Virus record (IMG/VR): IMGVR_UViG_3300035204_002300
Span: 1-48,445 of that record
From: a virus
DNA length: 48,445 bases
Reading direction: 5' to 3' (one strand)
Positions 37,005 to 48,200 of the stretch are shown in pieces. The notes under the pieces were generated by a model that saw only the letters and a list, made by a program, of their open reading frames with translations, made no database searches and was not told the DNA's origin. Made by a program: the position numbers and the translations under genes. How positions within the stretch are numbered: position 1 is the first letter of the stretch; every line of letters begins with the position of its first letter.

Positions 37005-38522
37005 TTATAGAAAATCATCATTGTCTGCTGCACCGTTGTCACTAATGTCATATCTTTCTTGCTCCCTCTCTACTATGTGCCTTAGTGACCCCTTCTCATC
37101 TACTCCAAAATTATTAACATCATAATTAATGAAATTGGGTGTCCACTTTGTAGATCTAACTTCTCTACCTGCAACCTGCTCTACAATGGTTCTACGCATG
37201 ATATCTTGGTGGCCTGCAGCATCTCTTCCTTGGAATCTGGTTTTAAGTGCTATTAGTTTGTGGGTTCCAAACTCTTCAGAATCAATAGCGATCTCTTCGG
37301 GGACCTTTCTGCGAAAAATGCCAACAAAGGAAGCAAACCATTGCAGCCTGTCTGACTGCGCTGCTGTCGACGAATCATCTGTGATGTTGGAAACCTTTTT
37401 ATTAAAATGCTCTCCACTTCTATTCTGCTGCATCGCTGTCAGAATCGGAGCTTCAATTTCTTCTGATATCTTTTTAAGTTTATCTATCTTCTGACCAATG
37501 GCTTGATACTCCGCCCAATTGGCCCCTATTTTCTCCCCAGTCATTTTTATATAATCATAAGCAAGGACGCATGGGTTCCCTCTGCCGACCTTAGAGTAAT
37601 ACCAGCGACGGATCACTGAGCATACCTCGTCAATACTCATATTACCTACAGGATAATGATAATAACTTTGATTCTTGCCGTCCATGTTCTCCCAAGCCCC
37701 TCTAATTTTTTCACACATATCTGGATCTTTTCTCCAGTTTCCCGTTTGGATGTACCACAGTGGAACACCTGACAGGGCCGATAACATTCTAAATTGTATC
37801 TCCTCTGTACTCATTTCCGTATCAAGAAACAGTGCCATTGTATTATTCTTTACCGCCGTCTTTCGGCAAATATCACTTAGCCAAGTCGTCTTACCCTCTC
37901 CCGGCCTTGAAATAATGGAGTAGATATTTCCCGGCAATAGTCCCCCAAACATACGGTTAAATTCTGGATATGGTGTTTGTAAGCCACTTTCATCTAACGG
38001 GTTGTTACCTCGTTCTTCTACCATCTCTTCGAGACCCTCGAAAACGTCGACTGGTTCCTGCCCGAAAGTATATGAAGAGATACGCTCGCTATAAATTTTA
38101 TCACTATTGGCTATGATTTCATCAACAGAATCATTAAGATTATTTTCTATGTATTTTTGTCCCTCTCCCAATGTCCTGTGAATCTCCCTGCACATTCTCA
38201 ACTTAGATAATTCCTGCGCACTTTCTAGTGCTGCCTCTTCTGTGATTTGCGTGTAATAAAGATCCTCTATATAATCAAAAATATTAATTTCATCTTTAAA
38301 GCTTATCCCTAGGTTTTTAATTTTATTTGCAATAAGAATCTTATCTGGCTTTTCATCATCTAGTAAAGACTGTTTAAGAACAGAGTAAACCGTTGCGTGA
38401 ACGTCTTGATAAAAATCTTTCTCTGAAAGAAAGGGATCGACATCTGGAAAAATATGCGTATGTTTTAAGATCCCGCTTAAGACATGCTTTTCTACTTGGT
38501 GGGAAAATATCTGCTTCGACAT
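37005..38522 (-). CDS. dnaB: Replicative DnaB-family helicase
   Basis: Hexameric replicative helicase. The N-terminal DnaB domain runs from HQVEKHVLSGILKHTHIFPD to the LYYTQITEEAA region. A linker leads to the RecA-like motor with Walker A SRPGEGKTTWLSD (205-217), FLDTEMSTEEIQFRML, the Walker B-like CVLAYDYIKM, and the Gln/sensor block ILTAMQQNRSGE. A Ser/Thr-rich switch follows (DDSSTAAQSDRLQW). The C-terminus is acidic (DNGAADNDDFL). The start is ATG 38522, with GTG 38525 as alternative; a promoter-like element ends five bases upstream. It should pair with the primase that follows. Confidence 0.9.
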   Translation of the reverse strand: MSKQIFSHQVEKHVLSGILKHTHIFPDVDPFLSEKDFYQDVHATVYSVLKQSLLDDEKPDKILIANKIKNLGISFKDEINIFDYIEDLYYTQITEEAALESAQELSKLRMCREIHRTLGEGQKYIENNLNDSVDEIIANSDKIYSERISSYTFGQEPVDVFEGLEEMVEERGNNPLDESGLQTPYPEFNRMFGGLLPGNIYSIISRPGEGKTTWLSDICRKTAVKNNTMALFLDTEMSTEEIQFRMLSALSGVPLWYIQTGNWRKDPDMCEKIRGAWENMDGKNQSYYHYPVGNMSIDEVCSVIRRWYYSKVGRGNPCVLAYDYIKMTGEKIGANWAEYQAIGQKIDKLKKISEEIEAPILTAMQQNRSGEHFNKKVSNITDDSSTAAQSDRLQWFASFVGIFRRKVPEEIAIDSEEFGTHKLIALKTRFQGRDAAGHQDIMRRTIVEQVAGREVRSTKWTPNFINYDVNNFGVDEKGSLRHIVEREQERYDISDNGAADNDDFL

Positions 38523-38527
38523 CACTA

Positions 38528-38556
38528 ATTATTGCACCGTTCCCTTGAAAAGTCAA
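38528..38556 (-). promoter_or_regulatory. Sigma70-like promoter for the helicase operon
   Basis: Minus strand TTGACT (38551-38556), 17 bp, AATAAT (38528-38533), in the 50-base gap between the giant structural gene and dnaB. The -10 ends five bases before ATG 38522, so the transcript would be leaderless. Confidence 0.6.
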
Positions 38557-38572
38557 CGTATTTATTAACTTA

Positions 38573-41500
38573 TCAGGCCGTCGTGCTGTCGCACACTTCG
38601 CCCCCATACTTTATACATTGAGCTCTTGTCATCGGATTTCCATCATGGGGCGATTTCAAAATGGTGTCACAACAGTTTATTAACTGTGTTTCTATTTTGT
38701 TACTATTTGTCCCCCCAGATGAAACAGTCGTTCCTGATGCACTGAGATTATGAGAGCTGGGCTCTCCATTGCTTTGCTTACTTGCCGAAGAACCCATCGC
38801 TGATGCCATTGATGTATTTCCTCTGCCCACGTTCTGCTGCATTGACTCGCTCATGGCACTAACTGCGCCTGAGCCAGAGGTGGCTGCTATCCCCATTGGC
38901 GGGCCACCCGCGACGACGCTACCAGCATAACCCCCTGACACTTGATCTCTATCATTGGCCGAAGAACAAACTAACATGGAACAACTTCCAAGATCTGTTA
39001 GCCTTGATAACTCGGATGCACTGAGAGGTTCAACAAACCTACAATTCTCCCAAGTACAGGACTTGCTTGATGAAATTAAGGTTCTTGCCCCCCCTACACA
39101 CGCGTTCCATACAGTAGCCGTCCCACCACCTCCGGGCAGGGCTCTCAGGTCGCGAGGGTACTCTGGATTCCCCATGAACAACCAATTTATATCTATGAAA
39201 CCCATTCTAGTAACAAGCCACTTGGTCACTGCGGAAACGAGTTCGTGCTGGATTCCCTTAGAGTACCAGCTGCCTGCAGCTAAACAAAATGTCCTAATCA
39301 TCAAACTCAATGCCGAAAAAGAACCGCTCCACTCTACTCCGGCTCCGGCACCACCAACTTGCGTGCCATCCTTCAGTCCTACTGCACTGCTTGCGTCGTT
39401 AACTACCCATGTGCCTCGACCCGTCACTTTCCAAATAGTTCTTCCTTCTTCTGCAAAGACGGATCCAGATGTCTTTCCATTGGATGACCAAAATTTTGCT
39501 TGTTTCTTTGGATCTTTAAAAATTGCATCTTTGTCCATTTCCGCCTTTAGGTCGGTTACATCTATTTTAATTTCCGGCTGGGAGAACAGGTAATGCTTAA
39601 ACGCGCACCTTAGCAACTTGTTTAAGATGGAAACATCTTTCAACATTAAGTTAAGTGTTGCCTGCGCGGGCTCGGGGGCACCCCGTACGGATGTTAGTTT
39701 GAGTTTCGTCGCTACTCTTGTAAGTATCCCTGCAACGCTCTCACAATTTGTACAGTACTCTTTTGCACCGCGATCCTTACCGGAGTTGTCTAACCAGCTC
39801 GTGAACGGCGAGGTACCGTACACGTTTGGCCCAGCATAACCGCTAGAGAACATCTGAAGGGCGGGGGCGACTTCTGAGTAAAGGCTTTGCATGTCTTGGA
39901 CCATGGTTTTCATGTTGCTATATCCCCCTCGGCTATCATCAAAATGTTTGGACCAGTTAAACTTATATTCATGTCCGTCCCAAGGTATCTTGTATATTAC
40001 TTCTGCGTTTGTCTGGTGAAAATACTCCTCAAGCCATAGCTTACCGCTGTCATTCGAGGAACCATAATGCGGATTATGTATAGCTGCCCAATCAGAGAGT
40101 AATGTTCTTATCCGCCTATCTGCCCCCATGAGAGGTTTCAATATCGTGTCTGCCTTTAGTACATGGTCCGAATATACCCCTTGGTAGTGCGGTTGATTTA
40201 GACCGGTCCTGAGGGGAGTTTGCGGCCCGGGGCAAGTCTGCGTCATATGCGCCGGTTGCATTTTAGAACTATAACATAAACACCCGAAAAACCGATGCGC
40301 ACATGGCCATACTATATCGTCTACCCCTTGTGCATTTTCTTCTATATTAAACCATGGTCTGTGCTCTCTATATTTCACCCAATAATCGTCAAATGAACAT
40401 TTTTTTATTTTGTCCGCCGTTGTCCCGTTACCGCCCTGCCCAACTTCACCGAGAGCAAGGCATTCCGTATAGCACTCTATTGGAATTGAACGAAGGGGGA
40501 TGCACCCATCGGTCTCACCGTCGGCAATAGGCCAACTCGTCGTGCAGTTCCCGCCGGCTTTATCACATGCGGCTATGTCATCTAGCATCTTCCTCGCATC
40601 ATCAATAGCACTTCCTATCGGCCCATGAGCCAGTAGTTCATTATACAATACCCAAAACCATTTTTGGTTGCACCAGTTATTATATGGTTTTGTAACGTTA
40701 GCAAGACCGCCAAAGTATCCCGCGGCCCTTCCCGGGTCTGCGAAACAATAAGTAGTCCAGTCCCTACCGGGAGGCATGAACATATAGTTCCCACACTTTT
40801 TACAACCAAGCGCGGCCTTTCCAAGATTTTTGTAAGTATCCTTTGATTGATATTCCCACCCGGGGACAGGAAGGTGTGAATAACCACCGGGGATATTACC
40901 TAGGGTGGAATATGAGTCGCTGTGGCCGGCGTACGGGGTTTGATCCATAGACACGGGGTTTTCGTAAGCCTTTGTACCCAAATAAGTACATGTTCCCTTG
41001 AGTAAAGCGCAACCGTTTGCCAAAGACCACCAACGAGATATGTGGTCAAAATATGTCTGCGTATAATAATTCCATTTTACCCAAGCTCTTTCGCAAGCGT
41101 CTCCCTCTTCTTCGGGGCTATCCCAAGTCAAGTCACAGGTGTGTAGCGTATCCATCCATTCTGGTCTTAGACTCGTGCTCGTACTTTTCCACCCGAGCTT
41201 GCCCCTGACGAAATCGAAACCATTTACTGCCGCTTTGACACCTTTATCGACTTTATCAACCCCCCAAGATAATGGCCTACCGACGAGTGGAGTGTGGGCT
41301 AATGCTTCCGTGAACCAACCTCCCTTTGGCGTCTTAACAATGAAATCAGCTAGATCGCTGACAGCGGCGTCGTATTCGGCTTGAGCTGCAGGGCCCAGAG
41401 TTTGTGGTTTGCCATGCTCGTTCACTCCTATCACTCCCTTTTCGTAACCACCGAAACCAATTGTATTAATGCAATGTTCAACAAAGGGCCGCACGTCATC

Positions 41501-44500
41501 GTAATTGTCCCAGTCTAGATTCATGTTCCTATAAAATAACCATTGCCAAGCTGCCTGCTCGACCACTTCGAACTGAAGTATTAATATTCCGTCCTGACCA
41601 GCTAGCTCAGGCCAGCGAGCTACATCATAAGGCTGCCACTTTTTGTCTGATACTATTTTTTCGAAATACGTTTTTATAGTCGGGCAAGGCGGATTTAGCT
41701 TTACCCAATCATCCCTATGCTGCGCAGCGTAATGACACTGCGGGAGCCAGCTTCCGGTAACGTCGCCATTCTTGGGATCTCCACCATTTGCCCAGCAATT
41801 TTTTGGATTAGATTTAAAATCCGGGTGTGGTGCGCCACACGCATCATGGCTACCGCCGTGTGCCTTTCCTTTCCTATCTATATGTGGTCCCGGAGTGGTG
41901 CCAATTACATTATACTTATTTCGAAATCTTGGATTATAAAATGTGCGATGTTTATACTTGGCTGGAGAACTGCAATTTAAAGAATTATCTACAGTGACAT
42001 ACTTTGCCAAGCCGTCCTTGTATGCCTTTTCCATTTCATTCATATATGCTTGTGCTGCAAGGCCTATCCCCGCCCAAGTCCTAACTAGGCATGCTCTTAT
42101 TATATAACGGATCATGGCTTCGCTTGGGCCCAATACCGTCAGAATCGGCAAGTCTTTAAGTAGGTCTCCTATTCCAAGGGGGATATAACTAAGTAAAGAA
42201 TCATGTTGGACCTGCATATGTTGCCTTAAGCTGTCTGCTGCAGATACATTCCACCTAACCGGTCCCATATCAAATACGGCCTGTGATTGAGCTCCTGCAA
42301 CTGCCCCTTTTCCGGCTCCGCTTTTGTGTTGGGTGAGGCTGGACTTTGATCTAAAGTTAAACTTCATTCCTAAGCCCATACCTATTCCGGGATTTACATT
42401 GAAGGGGAATCCCAGCCACTCAAGGAAGGTATTCTTTTTTAATGTCATATAAAAACCAATAGCAAATCCTATTTCTCCTCCTTGTCCTATTAGTCCGCCA
42501 GACCCCGGATTACCCAAACTGAGACCATACGTCGCAGTAGCGCGGAAGCAAAGCTGGCCCCACATCTTACCAAAATCATGAACTGTCCACTCAAAAAACG
42601 CGTCCCCACCTAGTTTGAATAATGGAGCGTTTATATTTAGTGCTTGGGCCTCGAGCGCGAATGTAGCCCCCGCGCTCACGTCTCCCGTATCATGACTCCA
42701 GCTGGAAAAATTATAGTTTTTCTTTATTGTCTTTGTATTTGCTATTAAATTAGCGTCCCATTCAAATCCATTAAGTATATGAGAAAATTTCTCCGATTTT
42801 ATTGAGCCAACCTGACCATGAAACTGCAAGCTCGGCGAAAATCTACTCGCACTACCAGTGGCATGTTCACACGCAATACCTACTGACGCAAACATCTTGG
42901 TAGAGTCTTCAGTTTCATGACCATAAATCTTAACTGGAGATTGGTAAGATAGGCCCAGTGTACCTCCGCCAGATAAAGTTTGGGCTATAGTAAATTGAAC
43001 TTTGTCATCCATGAACGTCTTACTTAGTGAAATAACTGGGTCAATCCCCTTGGCGAAACCAGAGGCGGGATCGAGCTTGATGCCGGACACACTCAGATTC
43101 CATCCATTCGAAAATTGCGCTCCGTAGGATACATTTGCTGTAAAAGTCTTAAATAAAGTACTATGAAAAGTCTTTGCAATTCTAGTGTTTTGTTTTGACT
43201 CCGGGTCAGTTTCTTCAAACAATTTTGCAGCCTTATCATGAGACATCGTCTCGGTTCTGCCTCCCAAATCAATATCAATCGTCAGATAATCCTTAACTAT
43301 GCTAAAATCAGTCCCTTTGCTATTACCGTTTCCCGTGCGTGCTCCGCCTGTGTGCCCCCACCTTTGCTTCGTGAAGTTTAACAAGTTGCTAAATTTCATA
43401 TAAGCGCTACACCCAATGGTCGTGCTCTCTGTATCAATTGGGTACGTGCTGCCAACGTCGGTTGATTCTGTACTATTAATCACCAAATTTATTCCGCATT
43501 CGAAATTTCTACCCGTATTCATACCTAGCGATAATGCTGCCGTACTTGTATAGGTGCGCCGGACAAACATCTCTAGGTATCGGGGTGGCCAAGCATCTAC
43601 TAATTCATATACCGTTTCATCCTCTCCCAAAGTAGGGTCTCCTGCTCTTGCGTTCATCTCTATCGTCTGCCTCCACCTATCGATAAATGTCATGCTATCG
43701 CTGACAGTCGTTGTAAACAATGATTTAAAAGATGCTTGATCCACATAAAGCTCTTTGTCCGATAACCAAGAGTTTCCCCCCATCCACACATTGGTTTGGG
43801 AATTGCCGGGAATAGAATAAGCTGTCTTCGTAAAATGTCCGTGCCCGAGCATTCTATTAATGTTTACTGAGCTATAACAATTTGGGTCACTATCTGGATC
43901 TGCGCAATCCATGTCAACGATAGTTCCTTCAAAGCCTGTGATCTGAAAGCCTCCGATATTTTCTCCCCAGCCAAAGGACGATAGCGTTCTCGCTATTTCT
44001 TCCGTTAATTTATATCTTTTACCTGCCTTAAAACAATCAGTGTCGCCCTCTCCGGGAGCCATTGCCGAAACTATTTTCTCTCTATCGCTGACGCAGAAGG
44101 GTAAGCCATTCTTGAACGACGAACCATTCCAGTTGCCAGTGGGGAATCCAACGGAACATTTACAGGGGTTCTGTTGAGTAACACCTGTCGGCATATCTGT
44201 CACCACTGATTTAATCTTGTAGCATTCGAATGCAGGGACGTCCGACCCTTGTATTAAGCCAGCTTTGCTAGTGTTCTTTGGATTTTTGTCTATCCTTATT
44301 AGGCTACCTACCGTCGGTCTAAGGCCGATAGATACCGGACAGCAGTAACTTTCACCGAACTTGGCCTTCTCTTTGCCGGGCTGATCACAAGGGCCACAGT
44401 CAGTGTCACAAAGATAGTTAAACTCAATCCATTTTGGGTAGCACTCGTCAGTGTTTGGTGCGCCATTGCCTAGTAATATTTTCAGCGGACCACACGGCGT

Positions 44501-45145
44501 TAGCGTTGTAAGATGTTTAAGCGAGCCCTTGATTGTCCCACCCGGGCTATAAGCCCAATAATTATTCGGGATTTTTTTACTAGAAAAGTCTTTTGCGCAG
44601 GTCCGCTGCGAGGCGTTCGTACATGGCCAATAGTCATCAATCTCGGCCCACATACGGTCTCCACCCCCGTGATCATAATAGAACCACATTGAGCTAGAAG
44701 CCCCCGTCGGCACCGTAATTTTATTCTCAAAAAGTGCCTTCCCCGTGCCTTTATAGATTCCTCCATCGGTTAGGGCGGTCGCACCTTTCACTTGTTGTTG
44801 CCAAGTATCTATTCTAAATTTTATCAGCCGGCCAGTTCCTCCGCCCTTCGGAGGTTTATAGCCTGTTGCCGATACCTCTATATTAAAAATTGTATGAGGA
44901 TCATTAGAATACCCATAAAGAATGGCTTCGCTTGCGTCTGAGCTCTTGGAATTTGTAACGACCTTATCTTTGTCCTTGCTCCAAGGACTCGCCATTGCTT
45001 TCCCTTTAACGTAAATTGTTCCAGAATCCCATGATCCTGATGAGGGGTCATAAACTTTTTCTATGTTTAATGACCAATAAAGCCCACCTTTTAGGTGAGT
45101 ATTATTACGAATGATATCATTTAATGAGTAATTTATGGAGCCCAT
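38573..45145 (-). CDS. Giant cysteine-rich protein, 2190 aa, probable virion component
   Basis: A 2190-residue protein with no recognised family over most of its length. Cysteine pairs are dense in the first 450 residues (LCDTDCGPCDQPG, YCCPVS, CKCSVG) and again between about 1150 and 1750 (LGCKKCGNYM, FGCLCYSS). A beta-rich middle of about 600-1000 has regularly spaced aromatic and Gly residues (FTANVSYGAQFSNGWNLSVS; GGTLGLSYQSPVKIYG). The last 200 residues are Ser/Gly/Thr/Met-rich (ASAMGSSASKQSNGEPSSHN) and end in a Cys module. No signal peptide or clear membrane helix. Size, position beside another giant repeat gene and richness in Cys, Trp and Tyr suggest a tail fibre, baseplate or surface-binding virion protein with disulfides. 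Higher G+C than the rest of the window. Confidence 0.6.
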   Translation of the reverse strand: MGSINYSLNDIIRNNTHLKGGLYWSLNIEKVYDPSSGSWDSGTIYVKGKAMASPWSKDKDKVVTNSKSSDASEAILYGYSNDPHTIFNIEVSATGYKPPKGGGTGRLIKFRIDTWQQQVKGATALTDGGIYKGTGKALFENKITVPTGASSSMWFYYDHGGGDRMWAEIDDYWPCTNASQRTCAKDFSSKKIPNNYWAYSPGGTIKGSLKHLTTLTPCGPLKILLGNGAPNTDECYPKWIEFNYLCDTDCGPCDQPGKEKAKFGESYCCPVSIGLRPTVGSLIRIDKNPKNTSKAGLIQGSDVPAFECYKIKSVVTDMPTGVTQQNPCKCSVGFPTGNWNGSSFKNGLPFCVSDREKIVSAMAPGEGDTDCFKAGKRYKLTEEIARTLSSFGWGENIGGFQITGFEGTIVDMDCADPDSDPNCYSSVNINRMLGHGHFTKTAYSIPGNSQTNVWMGGNSWLSDKELYVDQASFKSLFTTTVSDSMTFIDRWRQTIEMNARAGDPTLGEDETVYELVDAWPPRYLEMFVRRTYTSTAALSLGMNTGRNFECGINLVINSTESTDVGSTYPIDTESTTIGCSAYMKFSNLLNFTKQRWGHTGGARTGNGNSKGTDFSIVKDYLTIDIDLGGRTETMSHDKAAKLFEETDPESKQNTRIAKTFHSTLFKTFTANVSYGAQFSNGWNLSVSGIKLDPASGFAKGIDPVISLSKTFMDDKVQFTIAQTLSGGGTLGLSYQSPVKIYGHETEDSTKMFASVGIACEHATGSASRFSPSLQFHGQVGSIKSEKFSHILNGFEWDANLIANTKTIKKNYNFSSWSHDTGDVSAGATFALEAQALNINAPLFKLGGDAFFEWTVHDFGKMWGQLCFRATATYGLSLGNPGSGGLIGQGGEIGFAIGFYMTLKKNTFLEWLGFPFNVNPGIGMGLGMKFNFRSKSSLTQHKSGAGKGAVAGAQSQAVFDMGPVRWNVSAADSLRQHMQVQHDSLLSYIPLGIGDLLKDLPILTVLGPSEAMIRYIIRACLVRTWAGIGLAAQAYMNEMEKAYKDGLAKYVTVDNSLNCSSPAKYKHRTFYNPRFRNKYNVIGTTPGPHIDRKGKAHGGSHDACGAPHPDFKSNPKNCWANGGDPKNGDVTGSWLPQCHYAAQHRDDWVKLNPPCPTIKTYFEKIVSDKKWQPYDVARWPELAGQDGILILQFEVVEQAAWQWLFYRNMNLDWDNYDDVRPFVEHCINTIGFGGYEKGVIGVNEHGKPQTLGPAAQAEYDAAVSDLADFIVKTPKGGWFTEALAHTPLVGRPLSWGVDKVDKGVKAAVNGFDFVRGKLGWKSTSTSLRPEWMDTLHTCDLTWDSPEEEGDACERAWVKWNYYTQTYFDHISRWWSLANGCALLKGTCTYLGTKAYENPVSMDQTPYAGHSDSYSTLGNIPGGYSHLPVPGWEYQSKDTYKNLGKAALGCKKCGNYMFMPPGRDWTTYCFADPGRAAGYFGGLANVTKPYNNWCNQKWFWVLYNELLAHGPIGSAIDDARKMLDDIAACDKAGGNCTTSWPIADGETDGCIPLRSIPIECYTECLALGEVGQGGNGTTADKIKKCSFDDYWVKYREHRPWFNIEENAQGVDDIVWPCAHRFFGCLCYSSKMQPAHMTQTCPGPQTPLRTGLNQPHYQGVYSDHVLKADTILKPLMGADRRIRTLLSDWAAIHNPHYGSSNDSGKLWLEEYFHQTNAEVIYKIPWDGHEYKFNWSKHFDDSRGGYSNMKTMVQDMQSLYSEVAPALQMFSSGYAGPNVYGTSPFTSWLDNSGKDRGAKEYCTNCESVAGILTRVATKLKLTSVRGAPEPAQATLNLMLKDVSILNKLLRCAFKHYLFSQPEIKIDVTDLKAEMDKDAIFKDPKKQAKFWSSNGKTSGSVFAEEGRTIWKVTGRGTWVVNDASSAVGLKDGTQVGGAGAGVEWSGSFSALSLMIRTFCLAAGSWYSKGIQHELVSAVTKWLVTRMGFIDINWLFMGNPEYPRDLRALPGGGGTATVWNACVGGARTLISSSKSCTWENCRFVEPLSASELSRLTDLGSCSMLVCSSANDRDQVSGGYAGSVVAGGPPMGIAATSGSGAVSAMSESMQQNVGRGNTSMASAMGSSASKQSNGEPSSHNLSASGTTVSSGGTNSNKIETQLINCCDTILKSPHDGNPMTRAQCIKYGGEVCDSTTA

Positions 45146-45151
45146 GCGCGA

Positions 45152-45175
45152 GTATTTCCCTCATTGAGAAAATAC
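45152..45175 (-). promoter_or_regulatory. Hairpin just upstream of the giant gene
   Basis: In minus-strand RNA GUAUUUUC pairs with GGGAAAUAC around a short loop (about nine pairs, several U-G or A-U), ending six bases before the ATG at 45145. It buries the only Shine-Dalgarno-like sequence (GAGGG), so it may regulate translation. No U run follows, so it is not a terminator. The rest of the 73-base gap to the repeat gene holds nothing else I can name. Confidence 0.35.
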
Positions 45176-45218
45176 ACTTTATTACGGGATACTAAGCGTA
45201 GTCTTCGAGGGTTATTCT

Positions 45219-48200
45219 CTATTCACCCTGCATGATTTGGTGTTTGGCGATAAAGATAGTCGAAGGCATGCTCCAACTAAGCGATAATTTGGCATTGGTG
45301 AAGTGGTTTTCTTCGCTTGGGGCTGCCTTTGCTAATAATGGGCCAAAATTAGCTAATTTAAACACCATTGTAAGTCTCCAGTCTCCTCTTTCAAAGGCTT
45401 CTAGGCTGATCAGCTTTTTGATATCAATTTTACATTCTTCTGTCAGCGCCTGTTTCGACGCTCCGAAATTCTGAAGCATACCCATTATCATTGGTTTCGT
45501 ACCATTACCAAACCAAGTCCTAACAGATGCTGGAATGGTAACTATGTCGGAAGGTGTGACTAAGTCAGAATCTTTATATTCATCGTCGCCCTCCGGTTTA
45601 ACTTCGAGCTCCCAAGCTGTCATCATCGCTTTAACGGAGCCTATTCCATTATTCTGCACTCCAAATTTCCAAGTAATTGAATCGTGTGTTCCGTCTTGTG
45701 CATAAAAATTAACCGGACCTTTTGCTGCCGGACTGGAGTGATTTGTCGAGCCGGATGTCTGAGCTCCTAGTGTATCCGGGAATGTAAAGCTCCCGGTTTG
45801 AGCCGTAGCTTTTGCTCCAGATGCTACATTTTTACTAAAATCACATCCGATGGCTGCATCGAGATTAAAAGTCTCCCCTTTTATCCTGCACATCTTACCC
45901 ATGCCGGTCGCGTCATTGGTTGGTATACCATCATCCGCAACTGCATCACCAAAATATACTGCATCCTCCCACCCGTCATCTTCTACGCCGCCATTGGTCT
46001 TGAGGTCTTTACAAAGGTTTGGTATCTCAACCCTAGCCCACAGTCCATACTTAATATATGCCGTAGCGGACATAGTCTTCAATTGACCTTTGGTCGGGTC
46101 GACAAACACCGTTTTGTCTTCGTTGCCCTTTGCGTTATGCCCGGACAAATCTAACTGTATGGAGACGTTCTCATGTACTCCGTCATTTGGCTTATTGTAT
46201 ACTGTTCCCTCGGTCGATGGCATGTTGGACAATACGTGCTGGTCGGCTGGATAAGTTGAGCCTACGACTCCTGCTCGAACCAGATTTGTTATATTATGGT
46301 AATCGGGGAACACACTTGGCGAAATATTCTCCGGGTTTGTATCTGACGCTGACCTATATAATAAAGCCAAACCGAGAAATCTGAGTCTATATTGATTATA
46401 CGGGGCACTAGTTAAATCTTGGGTATTAAGTTGCGTTATTGTCGCCGTAATAACGGGAGCTTGCTGTTGAGAGTTTAGCTCCACGCTCGGCTTACCCGCT
46501 TTAGGGTCTCGATCACAGTCTTTATCTGGGTCCGACGGGTCATCAAGTTCAAATATATGTGAAATAACCTGATCAGTAAGGGCCTCCGCAGACTTTATTG
46601 AAATAGAGATCCTCGGGGGTGCATTTGTCGTACATTCTGCACAAGATCCTGTACACTCTAGGAATTTCGCTCCATCATCTGCAACTGAACTCAAGTCACT
46701 CTTGGAGGCTGGGGGATCATCAACGTCTACCACCGTACGATTTAAAGTCCACCCATCGCCCGGGGTTGCTCCAAGGGCATTGAAAGGCCATCCTCCGTCA
46801 TTGGGTATTATGGTGCCATCTACCTCTTTTAGAATGCTGTCCGGGGCGCTCGGATCGGTAAGATTAAACTCTGCAAAATCATAAGCTTGTGGGGTGGGGC
46901 AATAACCATTGCTGCCTTTTATGTTAAAGCAATATTCACCCGCAGCGTAGGAGGTGCTATTTTGTGAAACGTAATCCGGAATCTCTAAGACAACCCCGCA
47001 CTGGGATCCCGAGCCGTCCGCACAATCATCACCGGACGCGCAGTTCCAAAATGCATCTGAATTCGAAGTTGCTTCATCAATTAATAGATAAGCACAGGTC
47101 GCGCAATAACCATCCGTAGCACCGCAATGTTCAAGGGGCAATAAGCGCATTAACTTAGCCGGGGGAATAGTAGCTGTTGCCGAAGAAGAAACCGTAGGAG
47201 TGGCTGATTCGGAATATGAGCCCGGCCAAGAACGAGTAGGCGTCGCTGACACCGTCGTTGTTGCCGATGCCGTAAAGTGGGACTCAGTGGCCGATGCTGT
47301 TGCCGATCCAGTCGCTGTAAAGTGGGACTCAGTGGCCGATGCTGTTGCCGTCGCTGAAGCTGTACCCGGAGAAGCAGTAGCCGCGAATGTTTCTGACGCA
47401 GTAGCCGATCCGGTCGCCGTAAAGAGGGACTGGGTTGCCGATGCGGTTGGAGTAAACGACGCAGTAGCCGATCCGGTTGCCGTAAAGAGGGACTGGGTTG
47501 CCGATGCGGTTGATGACGATGTGGCTGTTCCTGACCCCGTAGCCGATCCGGTTGCCGTAAAGAGAGACTGCGTTGCTGACGCTGTAACAGTACCCGATTC
47601 CGTCGCTGTAGCTGTGCAAGATCCTATGGGATCATTACTGTCGCCCCACACACAATAATTACCCCAACTAGTTGCATTCATTGCTTCACTAGCATCGCAA
47701 CAGGTGGAAAAGGGCCCCACCATGGAATACACAGTAGCGACGGTGGTATTATTATCAAAGGTCTTGAAATACCCACACCAATAATCCGAGTCGCCGTTGC
47801 CGTAGATATATTTAATTCCATATATTTTGGTCGCATCATTTACATGCGCCGTAGGTATTTGAGTATTGGTCCTAAATCTTACTGCGCCGAGTGTATTAGA
47901 TCCATCCGTACGGCAAAGCTGAAAGTTATACGCATATAGTGGAGATGCTGTACTAGTTGCCGAAGCAGTTACTGTGGCTGAGGCAGTTGCTGAGAGAGTT
48001 GCCGACGGTGTGGCTGTTCCTGATCCCGTAGCCGATCCGGTCGCCGTAAAGATGGACTGGGTTGCCGATGGGGTTAAAGTAAACGACGCGGTTGACGATC
48101 CGGTCGCCGTAAAGAGGGACTGGGTTGCCGATGCGGTTTGTGACGACGTAGCTGTAGCACTCTTCGTAAATTCAGATCCAGTTGCTGACGGAGTAGCCGA

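Noticed and set aside
38955-39593. 212-aa plus-strand frame inside the giant gene
   Set aside because: It has no domain pattern and lies opposite a well-structured minus-strand protein; the giant gene's G+C makes long antisense frames likely.
47200-47658. Plus-strand open frame through the repeat array (VAVKRDWVADAV-type repeats)
   Set aside because: It is the antisense shadow of the Ser/Thr/Ala repeats; periodic codons keep this frame open. The minus-strand frame continues through both arrays and the Cys-rich domains, so it is the coding one.
45219-47732. Start of the repeat protein at the GTG at 47732
   Set aside because: The frame is open without interruption from there to the right edge of the window, with a Cys-rich domain and further repeats in frame, so the true start lies outside.
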